From the NCBI GenBank assembly GCA_013396635.1, contig WBMW01005527.1:64401-128400 (forward strand): a stretch of DNA of 64,000 bases, in the 5' to 3' direction. Of the stretch, positions 1 to 12,689 are shown piece after piece. Numbering within the stretch: position 1 is the stretch's first letter; each line of letters begins with the position of its first letter. This DNA is from Penelope pileata. Lineage: Eukaryota; Chordata; Aves; Galliformes; Cracidae. The position numbers and the translations under genes were made by a program. The notes beneath the pieces are model-generated. The model saw only the letters and a list, made by a program, of their open reading frames with translations. It was not told where the DNA came from and made no database searches.

Positions 1-235
1 TATGCCTTGCCCTCTAGATCGTTCACCATCTTTTGGTACTCTTCCAGATGTTCTCCCATAGGTTTTAGTCCTTCTTATATTGTGGTGTTCAAATCTGCAT
101 ACAAACAGTACTCAAGGTGAGGCCGCACCAGAGTGGAACAGAGCAGGACAACCCCTTCACTTGCTCAGACAGCAGCACTGGGCCTAATGCACCCCAGGGC
201 ACGGTTGGTCCAAGCAGTAAGAGAGACCAGCCAGG
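1..235 (-). repeat. CR1 LINE fragment, antisense
   Basis: The + strand reads like the reverse complement of the CR1 region upstream of its 3' UTR: a diverged 'gttcaccatctt' near 20, 'gtccttctta' near 69, 'agtactcaaggtgaggccgc' at 107-126 and 'taatgcaccccagg' near 186. This succession is typical of avian CR1 copies. It is old and has small indels, has no intact reading frame, and probably begins before the window. The right edge is judged by eye. Confidence 0.8.
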
Positions 236-3200
236 CTGATGCTTACTAATGTCTGAGTTCAGCAAAATACCTGAGTGTCAGCTCCTCTGAGGTCACTGGA
301 AATAATAATAATATTTAAATAAATGTCATGCTCCAGGCCAAAGACCACAAAAGAATATGGCTATAGCAATAATCAGCATGCAAAAGCTTCACTTTGATGG
401 CCACTCTTGGCCTCAGCAAAATCTTTAAGTGAGTGGGCTTCCTAAGCCCCAGAGGATGGCTATCTCTGAGCTAACTGTATGGAAGTGATAAAAGTCATCA
501 AGAAAGAAGTACCGAAGAGGATTCTGGTCCTCCCTGCCACAGGATCTGCCTCACTGTCCCAGCTGGAACAGCTAGAATGACAGGAGGGGCAGATGAAAAA
601 CACTGAGACACCATAGGTGTCTGCTCCACTACTCACAGGTGCTTATACTTGATTATGCTAAGTACAGAATAAGAATGAGAACAGAGGTGAAAAGAATAGA
701 AGCTTAATGAAAACTACCCTTTAAAATACCAACTGATATCTTTTTTTAAATATAGATAATACAATCTCTGGCACCCCCCTCCAAACCTTCAAATCTATAC
801 TTAGCTCAGCAAGTGAACAAGAGTAGAAGCAGAACTGAAAGTGACAGTATATATTTTAAGAGAACTAATAAATCATTCATCAGCCTTTAATTATCATACT
901 CTATAATCACAGAATCAAGCAATAAGCATTTCATATCCAAATTGAACACTTCTACCTGGCCATTGACTAAAATTGGGAAGCACTTAAATACTTCTGTTTT
1001 GTTTTAATTATAAGCAGCTCAATTTCAACCTATCCATTTATTATATCATTTGCATCTCATCCTGAAAAATACATATGCATTTCATCACCTTTAATTGTGT
1101 GATTAGACCAATGACACTGGTATCTGCAAAAAATGTTTCTTTTATTTTTGAATAATATTACTCTGTTAACAAAATGGATTCATTCTAATAATACTTAATC
1201 ACATTTTACTGAATGTTAGGAATACAGTATGCTCTTCAGTATCAAATTTAAGAAAAATATACCATAAAAAGCCATTATCTTTCTTGACCTCTCCTTCTTT
1301 TGAATATATATTCTTTGGAGTGTGTTATTTCTACTGCAATTCAAGAACTATCTGGACTCCAGAGAATTTATTCTGCTGCCATCCCAGGTGTAAGTGATCT
1401 GCTACAAGCTTACATGCCCAAGAACTAGACAGATAGAGCCAGAGATCACTTTAGTGTCAGAATCTACACTCATGTTTTTTAACATGGGTGATATTACATA
1501 AAGAATTGAGTAATTAACATTAAATTTTGTCACAGTTTACTAATACTTATAAAAGGTTAATTAAGTTAATTCAGAGATAATTGAGAATTGTTTTAAACAA
1601 AACAGTAAGTTTCATTACAACCTCTGCTGCTTTTCATGAGTAAACCTCAACCTGAGCAATTTCTCCTACAAACAGGATACATTAGCAAATGTGTAGGTTT
1701 CACTACCCTAGAGGGTATTTTTCCATTTATTGTTATGCTCTATTGCCGTAAAGAAATGTTTATTTAAAAGGTAATTCAATATTAAGTTTGAAAAAAGACC
1801 AGGGATTTAGTCTACAAGGACAAGGTATAAGTGCAAAGCTGCTTTTTTATTATGTTAATTTAACTATAATGGATAACCTCCTAGAAATTTAAGGTTTTTA
1901 CTGGCATAGAATTTGAAAGCGTGCTTTTGATTGCTTGCCACGTATAGCATGACATATAGTCTAAATCAAGATACTACCTTGATAGCCTCTTTAAAGTATA
2001 ACCATAAGCAACTTTTGGTATCCAGTTTATACAATCACACTGAAACTCACTACAACTTCTGCAGTACATTTAGCCAGAGTACACAAGTATTGTTTATTAC
2101 AAAGTCTAATAAGACTTCAAAATTTAAGTTCATTTGTAAACAGATGTCCCTTTGAACAGGAAATTCTTTTTTCCAGGATCTTTTTTATGAATACTCACAC
2201 ATCAGAATGGATTAAGTTGCACCACAGTGCCCTCACACATCACCTTGTCTAAATTCATATTTAAAGAAAAGTTAAAGATGCCATCTTAATCTATCTGCCT
2301 TTGATATCTATGAACATTTTTTCTCTTGATTTCAGTTGTGTTGGTGACATGATTGATTGGAAAGGCTTCAAGACCTAGAGACTCACAGAACTATTATAAG
2401 TTTCACCAGTCTGATCTCAGAGAAACCAGTCATATGCCCTAGCATATAGCTTGAGGCATCTACTGCCAAAAAACGTATGATTTGGACTTTATCTCTAGGC
2501 ATCACATTTTTTATTCATCTGAGTCTTACCATATGCCCAGAAAACTGTTTTCCTGTGAACATGTCTAAACATGTCAGTTAAAAAGAGAAGAACCCCACAG
2601 AGAACATCATTTTTCACAAGAGCCTAGTATTAACACATTGTTCAAAGTTAGTTACAGAAGCAAGCATAGAAACACTGTGAATCCTATAGATTATTTTATA
2701 GAAAACAATGCTAAAATTAAATCAGGAACCATATATTTAATTTTATCTAAATATTCTGTTCTCAGGTTCTGTTTATCATTGCCAAATTTCAAACAAAATA
2801 CAGCCCTGAGAGATAAAATGGTGAGCTACTTGGAAGAGTATATGACGGGCTCCACTTAGACCCTTCTGCTTAAAAGATGAAGAAGCTCCAGGACAGGAGT
2901 CTGACTACTACGTAGGTATACAAGGCTTGTCTAGTGTTAAAACGTCAGACTTCATGCAATGAAAACCTGAATATGTAATTCCCGATCAAGATATCACAAA
3001 ATTCCAATTTGCAGAGGTGTTTTGCAGAGGTGTTGCAGAGGTCCTTGTATTTTATTAAGGGCAGTAAGTTGACATAATTTCCTTCCTATTGAAATCTCAT
3101 CCATATTGTCTTTAGAATACTGTTCTTGTTCATGAAATCTATCAAAAATAAGAAGCTTGCCAATCTGTGTAAGTTTTCTAATCTTGACATGCAAATCAGT

Positions 3201-6200
3201 TATTGGCAATCAATACTTTCAATTATAGATCAAGGTTTTTCCTTGAACTTGATAGAAATACAGCTATCACATGAGAAGTCAAGGCAATAAAAATAAAGGT
3301 CAAATAAAACCATTGTTGTTAGTAAGGTACTGGAATAGAAATGAAGTTTCATGTTTTCTATCAGTTCCTGAACTTTAACCCTGACTACCAACTTATTGGA
3401 ACTTTATTAGCTGGATATCCTGAGATAACATGTTAATGACAGGTGGTCTCCAGGTACTGACGGGAAAAATCAACTCTATTTACAAGACTACTTTTTTTTT
3501 TTTTTTAAAAAAAGGTTTACTCAACTTTACCGGTTTACTCAACTGTAAACTGTAACTGTGGCGCTTGTCTTGTTTAGGACTATGAGATATGAACTGAAAA
3601 CTAAAATGTTGAACAAAAATCAGGGTGTTTTGAGTGCACGTGTTTTCATAGCTCTTCTCATAGTTTTAAAAATAATTGTAACACCTGCAAAACTACTTCT
3701 GAAAGATACACATTTTTCCTGAAGAGGTTAGTTACCTTTCCACTTACGCTATTCTTCCACAGGTTTCGAAATGGAAGAATGATAAGTTTCAAAATGTAGC
3801 TTTATTTGGGATCTTAATTTCTTCTGAAGGTTTTGGAAATACTCAAAAAAAGACCAAAAGAGAAGAATGACACTTATAATTGAAGTCATTAAGAGCAAGA
3901 ACATATCCATTCTCTGCCTGATGAGTGTCCTAAATGGACAGAATTTTTATTTAGGAAGATCCTGAATCGCCTAGGACATGAGATAGAAGCAACTCTAGTT
4001 ATGTAATAAAAGCCAAGGATAAAGCCTTGATGCTTGGTAATGGTTAAGCATACACTGACTTTCACAATTCAACATTGACTTTCAGAAACCTCAATTTACT
4101 TATTGATTTTTTGGGTAGTTTCAGTTCTAAGCAAATTATTGAAAAATGAGTTGATAAAAGAAGTCACAATGCAAATGTTTGGAATATTCAATCACTTCTG
4201 TGATTCATTCACGGCATACAGTTACTAGATACCTAGCCCTCTATGAAAAGCTACTTAACTAGTGCAGAGAGATTAAGAGTAGGAATTGACAATATAATGC
4301 ATAGCAATGTGCAAATATTGTCTTCCTTTTCCTTGGTACACCTTTTACTATAAAATTTCTTTAACTTGGCAAATTCTTGTCTCATCTTTGCATGCTTAAA
4401 AACATAAAAAGTTAAAGCATGCACTCTCTGCTGTCAAAGGTTGTTTCCACAATTGTTATGACAAGCTCAAGTCTATAGTGTCCTTTGCTACAAGAAACTC
4501 ACCTGCACAGACCAGTTGTCTGTCACATGACTGGGTAAGCTGTCTTGTGTTGTATAAAAATGGAAAAATCCAGTAAATGAATAGATCCAAAATAAATTTA
4601 ATTCTTCTATGATTCCACCCCCCCCTAACTTTTAATGCAGATAAAATAGAGTTTTATCTAAAACACCTTTTCAGGTCTGGATACTTACTACAGCTTCCCC
4701 ACCTACTATAAAGCACAGTTTCCAAATGACTGCGTATGAAAAGCCTTCCAAGCTATTTCTTCTGTACAAATGATGCAAAGTCAGGTGATGTTGATAATTT
4801 CTTAGCATAATTGTGTAATCACTACTATCAAATAAGTATTTGCTTATTACTTTATATCAAGACTCTGTGTGCATCTTTGTCTTTTATGTAAGATTCATTA
4901 ACAGGAATTCCATGAGAATGAGACATTTTATGAAACTATTTCACATTTCTTCACAGTATCTGAAGACTTACTTGGATTTCAGCTGCAGTGGTTGCTATGT
5001 TATATGTGAATAGACAGTTTTTATAAGGAATTCCTTGTTACATTGACAGACTCTTGCCCTCTGAAAGCATTAGGTTCCAGTTTCTCTCCCTGTAAGAAAA
5101 AAAAATTAATGAGGTCTTTTCTGTACTGTTCCATATTGCCAAATCATTTTTCATTGCATTTTTCATTTCATTCTTTAAATAGCTTTTCTTTCAGTAATGT
5201 TGCTCTAAAGGTTTTAACTTGGCATTCTGAAATAAAGGCATTCATTCACCTTATTACAAAACCTGTTTCTTTTCATAAGTCTGTAAAATCTATTTGATTG
5301 AATGATAAACTAAGTTACAATTTCATTTCGGTACACATTTTTTTCCAGTCAATGCTTTTTTCTGCCCATTGTTGGAAGCAATATTGATCACTTCATAAAA
5401 TTAATTATTTGGTGTACATCTTGCTTTCCATTTTTATATAGTATTTTTAATAATTCAAAATGCACAAACAGGCCAACATTTGTAAGGCTGCATATACAAT
5501 GTTTCTTTACTGAAGACACAAAAACTAAGCTTCTAATTCTGAACTTCTGACATGCTACTCCACTCTGACTTCATGCTAGTAAATTAATATCTGCATATAA
5601 ACAAAAATATTCTAGAAGCTATAGCTGAAGAAGTTTTAGAATTTTAGAATGTCTGTCATACTGCACGTGGAAAGATTAACTTGACTTCTGTATTAATCCA
5701 AGGCTGTTTTTCAACAAACATTTTCTTTGACTGTTTCAAATGTATGCACCTACTCAAGTCCAACGGGTAAGAGACATACCTTGTGATGTAGCATCTAGCC
5801 CTGTAAAACTTGGTTGAGGTCAAGAAACTTAATAAAATGTTATACTACTTCTAAACAGTGTTGTTATTGGACTCTTCTCAATAATAGGTTTTATTCTAAC
5901 ACCAGGCTGTATATGGAGACCCTTAAACTGCTTAAGTGTAAGCTGTGTTCTTTCTCCCCAGATTAAATTATTTAAATAAGCCCAACCACGGTACAAGTGG
6001 CTAGTGCTCACTATATTTTAATTTACACATTTCAATGTATATAATGTACAAATGAAGGATTTTTTTTTCCATGTAAGAGTTGGTTTTTCTGTGATTCTTT
6101 CCACAGAAGGAGAAATCATTTCACCATTAGTACAAAGGTCTGTCAACAGATTTCCAGGAAGAATAAAAACAACAAAGAGAGACCCTTACAGCAATATCCA

Positions 6201-7479
6201 ACGCAGAACATTTGAGAAACCTTTTTGAAGTCCCAAACTTAATTTAAAAGGTACGTGAATATACAGAAGGCATTCCTGATTAATTCAGTGGCACAACTAA
6301 AATGCTTAAGACAGAAATTTGCACAGCATTTCTAGACTAGTACATAAGAGGTCTATCTTGTTAGGTGCTGAAGCTGTTGGGGCTTTTGTTTTGTTTAAAG
6401 ATTTTCCTCATATTTCTAAAGAGACTAATGGAAGATGAAATCCACTCCATTTCCATCAGAAAATAAAGCATCAGCTCACACGGTGGTGACATTCTAACAC
6501 TTGCAAATAAGTCATTAATTAGTCACATAAATAGTTTTGTAGAATTATGCAAATGCTCATAAAGAGCTGCATAACTCCTCAGCTTTCAACAATGATCTTG
6601 GTTTTTCTTCCTGCTAATACTGCGTTCTAACTGTATTTAAAGCACGTTCTTTCTTCTGAGGTCAAATATTTATCTTGATTCTCTGTACACACTGACACAA
6701 GCAAACCAGAGTATACTGGTTCTAGCTCTTTCTAGACATAACAAGCAACTTCATAGGAAGGTCTCCATAATCCTACTTCTACAGAAGTAATTTTTTTTGT
6801 TTGTCCTGCTCTGACAGTAAATTATTTCAGATGGAAAGTAGGAGTAAGGCACAGAGTGATCTTCATGAATGTTAATCCCTTGACTTGCTAGAGAGGATAA
6901 CCCACCAATTCTGAACATTTGATTTAGCTGCTTTAAGAAACTAAAGGGGGTCTGAGTTTGTAGAAGGCAATTTTTGTTATTTTAAAATTAAAACAAATTA
7001 GAAATGACCCTTTCTTAAACAGCATTTTCTCAATAACTCCACAACTGATCTTATTTTTCCCTCAAAACCTAAATATATAGCAGGAAAAAAAAAATGAAAG
7101 CAATACTAAGACGACCCTACTGAACATCCTGTACATTTAATATGTTTAGGGCAATGAGTGGATGTGATGATGCAGACAACACTGACTATTCTACACAGCT
7201 AAGGCTGATTCATGCATGGAAAAAAAATAAAAAAAAGCTCCATAGAATGCAGCTAGCAAGGAAACAACATCCTGATTCAGGGAAACACATGGCAGGTATA
7301 GTCATACAGTTACATGCAGTCAGAGGATCTTAAAGAATTTTTGGGGTTACTGACACAGTGATTGGCATGCCTTGTGTCTGAATTATCAGTCCTAAATATA
7401 CAGCAAAATGTAAACTGAATTAATAAAAACAATTATAATGTCTAATTATCGTACACTGACTTTCCATTGTCAAGTATCA
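236..7479. other. Intergenic DNA with no supported gene
   Basis: AT-rich sequence with only short open frames (84 codons or fewer) that lack recognisable domains and exon-like flanks. It holds small local duplications, such as three near copies of 'ttgcagaggtg' at 3008-3043 and a 13-bp direct repeat 'ggtttactcaact' at 3514 and 3532. No tRNA, rRNA or known gene was recognised. Confidence 0.7.
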
Positions 7480-7572
7480 TGAAGTGGAAGGTGTCCCTGC
7501 CCATGGCAGGTGGGTTGAAACTACATGATCTTTAAGTTCCCTTCCAATCCAAACCACCCAATGATTCTGTGA
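7480..7572 (+). repeat. CR1 LINE 3' end, sense
   Basis: The segment carries the order of a CR1 3' terminus: 'ggtgtccctgcccatggcag', then 'catgatctttaag', 'cccttccaatcc' and a terminal 'atgattctgtga' close to the CR1 end repeat. Only the last 90 or so bases of the element are present, as is usual for 5'-truncated LINE insertions. Confidence 0.87.
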
Positions 7573-10500
7573 ACCAGTGGATGGAAATATCTAAAGCAAA
7601 ACAGTTGATGCTGAATCAGTACTCACACTATATGCATTTTGCGAAGGTTACTTCTAGTCTAGCCCCATTGGGCTGAATACCTATTAGCCACTGGAACGTC
7701 AGATAGCCTGCAGGAGAACATCTTCAAATTTTTTTTTTTTTTTTTTATAATGATTGAATTGTACATGTTTCTAGACTCCCCCATAATATGAGCTTAACTG
7801 CAGCAACAGGAGTAACCAGATAAAACACTAATGTAAATGCACCTTTTAGATAATCGATTGCAAAATAAAGCTTATATTCAACCCAAATACTTTTCTACAA
7901 AGGGATGTTATTACCATGAGAACACACTTACCAGGTCAGAAAAAGCAATCAAGAATACAAACTTTTTCCTATTTATGAATCCCTATCATGAAGACCTTTC
8001 AGTACTATAAAATTCCCATTATGTCGAGGAGAATTCCTGATTAAAATGGTTCCTGTCACCTTCTCTTAGTAGGATGTAACAGATTTCCACTTGGGTACAA
8101 AGACAACATTGTCCTGTCTGCATGAACCATGGGGCCGTGCTCACCTGGAAATATTCTCCTCTTTATTACCCTCAGTGATAGATTTCTCACATAGTCTTGT
8201 CAAAAGTTTGCTTTTGAAGTATATTCTTATTTTAATTATTTTTCAGCATTTAGATTGTAAGAATTTCTGCTATGGTACCTAGAAAACAAAAACCTTCAAG
8301 TCTTAATGGGAAAATCTGAACTCTTGTGTGTGTATAAAACAAAATATTGATGAAAAAGAAGTTTTAGCATTAGGTGATAAAAGTGATCAGACTGGATGAA
8401 TATATTTCCAAATCAGGGAAAAATGCTTGAGTTGCTTATGAGACTGATCATTTTTTCATCTATATTACTCAATTTCAAGAACAACAAAAAAGATGGAAGA
8501 ATAAAAGGTTCATTAGAAAACTGAGGATGTGAAGAAGCATTCACATTTTGTTTTTCCAAGAAAAAACATGGTAGAAATAAAATGGAATAAGTTATATAGA
8601 GAATTACGTACATAAACACCTTTGGCTGATTCTCCAAACAGACAATAAATCACAGTTTTGTACAGCAGATATATTTTTTTTTCCTAATGAACCTTTTGAC
8701 TTCAGATAACTTTCCTTACTACTTCTCTCAATTTCACTTTGAGATGGGGCATTGGGGGTGTCCAAGGCTAAGTCCATTCTAGCTGCTGCCTGTCAAGAAC
8801 ATGAGCTTCAGGGACTTCCAGAACTACCACTTTGGTCACGAAGCAGTTCTACTTGCAGCCACATGGTGGACTGCTCCCCACCTATTCAGCTTGCATCGCT
8901 GCCTTGAGAGAGGGGCTTCACTCTATGCTTTTTCTTGAATAACAGAGAAACACTGATACACTTTAGCTACCAAGGTCACTGTGTGCAACAAAAAAAGTAC
9001 CAGCAGTATTGCAGTCATGAGGCTATTGGCATTCCTGACAGATGAGAAGCTCATGACACCACTACAAAGTAATTAAACTAAACGTTTTGCTGCATGGTTG
9101 CTGATAGGACAAACACATCTCATACCAACTGCTTTATGATACAGGTTTAAGCCACTTCAACATTTAGGCTTCTCAACTTCTTGCTAAAATTACGTATGTA
9201 TGTTAACAGATAACATCTATTTTGCAATGCAGAAAATACTTTGTTGGCAAGTGATCTCATGCACCAGCGTTCCTCCCTCCCCTCTGAGAAACAACAGAGG
9301 ATATAGTCACAGCAGCATTCCTGGCCCACTATCAAAATATTGTTGTGCTGGATATTATTCTTTATTTTACCTTGAACTCTCAAGTGATCAGGTATAAATA
9401 AACTGTGGAAAAAAACTATAGAACTGTTACAAAACAGCAGTGATATTCAATAGACCTGACTTCACAATTCTTCATCACATTTGTGTAACTTTATTTTTAA
9501 CTACATTTTTGTTAGTATCATCCAGCAACATACTACGGGACCCTGATTGCCTATTTTATTAAAAAGGGAATGACAAGAGCCACAGCATTTCAGCGGGTCT
9601 AGACACTCTTGTGTTTTGTATATAACAATGCACAGACTATAAAAGTAAAATGTAGCCTATAAGCATAAAGTATTTTTATGTACTGAAAACCGTACCCAGA
9701 GAAATGAAAAGCAGATCTCTTATTCTCATACCGGGTACCTTACGAGGCTAAAGCAACAAGCATTTGTCTACATGATACCATTTACACTGAAAGTGAGCAA
9801 TTGCCAAGACCAACGGAATATTTTTCAGCAACTTCAACAGGAAAAAAGTTTTAAAAGCCATTTTAACTCCACTGCATCTCTATTCTGATGAATTATAAGT
9901 AAACAGTAGATTTTACAATCACTTCTGTTCAGATGACATCTGATCTAATAACCACCCAGAAATTTAGAGTTGCACTTCTTGAATTTCTATGTAGTTACCA
10001 GAAAGTGATACAACCCTATTAAAAAAAAAAAAANTAGATGAAAACTTATGGATCAAATTAATTAGTCACGGTTGAAGATGTGTTAGACAAACTCTGCCTT
10101 TAATGACCTGCAAAGAAGAGTTTTACTTACAAAAGGAACATCTGAATCCTTTACTCGCTCCCTTACTATGATATGAGAGAGTTAAACAACTTTCTTGGCA
10201 GCCTGTGAGATTTTGCTAATGATGTATTTCTTCGCTCACCACCTAACCTTGTTAATATCACGCACTCTCATTCCCTTCAGTAAGGGTACATGGTGGCAAC
10301 CAGTCACATAGCTCTACAGCTAGGTGCTGAATTACTTGCAAAGACACAGAGATGCTTTCCTCACAGCAGAATTGACATGAGTGGGAAAAAATGAACCTTA
10401 CCTTTCCTTCACACCTATGACTCTCACTCTTGACAATACTCTCAACTCTAGCTTTTCTTTTCATCGGTGGCAATAAAAAAAAAAAGAACCGATACTCCTT

Positions 10501-12645
10501 TTGAGGGAGCCACTAAAGAGGTACTGGATGAACTCTAAAGAGAAGACAAATTAATGTTGGTACACAAAACCTCAGAAGAAGCAACAGTGCACATCAATAC
10601 CCATACTAAAATATTAGATAAACATTTACATGAAAGGAGCAAGTAAATACTACAAAAGTTAAAAATACTCTCATATTGAATGAGCTACCCTCCCACATAT
10701 TACCTGAGCAAGCCTAGATTTCTATAGTAATTGCTTCATTTGTTTAAACAGAGTCTTCTAAATTAGTCCCTGGGCAGGGACCAGATCCACAGCTGCTGCA
10801 ACAACCCAGCTGAACTGAGCACAGCTGTGCCAGCTCCTGTGCTGGGGAGCCAATCCTTACACCTACAAAGCTGTTTAGGCTAGTCAACCCTAGAAGTTAT
10901 TAGTTTCACTCTAAATATCACTTGGATTATCTCAGATTATCAAAGGCCTTGAAATGGGATTGTTATAGCTTTCCCTCAGGAAAATAAAACACAGGTTTTG
11001 ATTAAAATACAGTTTCAATTCAAACATTGACAATGTCCATGAAAAAAATATTTTTGATCTTTTTCTCTATAGCTCAGAAATTATTTCAACAGCACTTGAA
11101 TGAAAACAATGACTTCCTAATATAAATGCATACATAGTCTATTGTAAATGCAAATTTCATATTATAAACACTGGCATATAAATATAGCAATTGTGAGAGA
11201 TATTTCCAGGAATGAAATAGGTGAAACAGGAAATTTTACAGCAATTTCTGCCTAAGACCAGAAGGCTGTGCAAGAAAACCAAAATATCTAACCATGTTCA
11301 CCTACAACAATATAAGCAAATGAACAAGGAATAAGAAGCCAAGATAAACCAAATAAATGAGAAAGAGCTTACCTTAGAAACCAACTGCATTGAAACTGGG
11401 AGACTTGAGCCTGAGAAGAGCTTCTCTGCAGCCTGCCCTGCCCATACTGCCTGGAAATGGCTGCCACTAGCATCTGGGCCCTCCATCAGCCCAGCAAGGC
11501 AGTTCTTATGTTTTTATCTGTGTAATTTTCAATAGATATCAAAATAAACATGAATAATTGTAAAATGTAAGGAAAATGCAGAAGGGCTGCATTAGTATTA
11601 ATTGGATAAGGACCTCAGAAGAGACAAGTGCAAAAACTGAGCGTGAAATCACACCGTTATAAAGATATCACTTTGCTAATGATTGTCCAAGTATATTCCC
11701 CATTTCTATTAGTGATGCCTAACTAAGCTTGAATTTTTAGCACTGAGCAGGTCACACAAAATGAATTCTGAAAGTCACTTAAATCTTTACTCCACTGTTT
11801 CTACAGCAGGCTTCCAACTCCGGATCAGGACAATGTGTACAAGAGTGCTTTGACCATATCCTGCAGCTGAGCACCTCTATCTCCCTGCAACAGCACCCGC
11901 AGTCGGGAAGTATCCGGTGTGTCTGATAGGAAGATAAAAGTCATCTGTAGAGCCTCAGTGGAATAAAGGAACGGGTGATCAAACACAATGGGCTTCTAAG
12001 ATGGTGGGACCCAGCACTTAACAAGCTTATGTGTGCATTACATTTTCTTTATAAACTTTCCTGTGCTCCCTAAACAGTGTTTGCAGGAAAGATTCTGTTT
12101 AGCACTGCAAACACTGAAAAAATCCCACTGAAATGTACAGGAATTTTGGCTAATTGAACTTCACAGGTTGCAATGTTCTCATTTTAGATAAAAGCACCAA
12201 GACAGGGAGGGAAATTAAATGTGTCCAAGGTCACCTAGGAAGTCAGCAGGGTATTTGGCTTACAAAGTAGCAAAGCAGCAAAATTCATCCCAATATCACA
12301 CATTTAAGTTTAAGAATACTTACGACCTATTGGCATGAACTGGATTCTTAAGTGTTTGGCTGAATAGGGATAGACTTACACACATTTTAAGCATATCTCT
12401 GAATTCAGGCTGAGCTATTCTGACTCTGCATCTTTTAGTTCAATCAAACACAAATTTATGTACTAGGAAAATGGTGAGGTGAGTTTTTCCTGCAATAGTT
12501 TTTTTCTTAAATTTTAAAATGTGTTTTACTGCTTTTTATCTGTGGAAATGTTTATTTTCTTTTCATACTCACTCATTTTCCTTACGAGTAAATAATAAGT
12601 AGTAAAGGTCCATTGCACTAAATATATACTACTGATAGATAAATA

Positions 12646-12689
<44 letters not shown>

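Noticed and set aside
10034..10034. Ambiguous base next to an A-run, and a second at 18033
   Set aside because: These are sequencing or assembly uncertainties, not biological features. The one at 18033 lies in the inferred exon 1 but outside both upstream ORFs.
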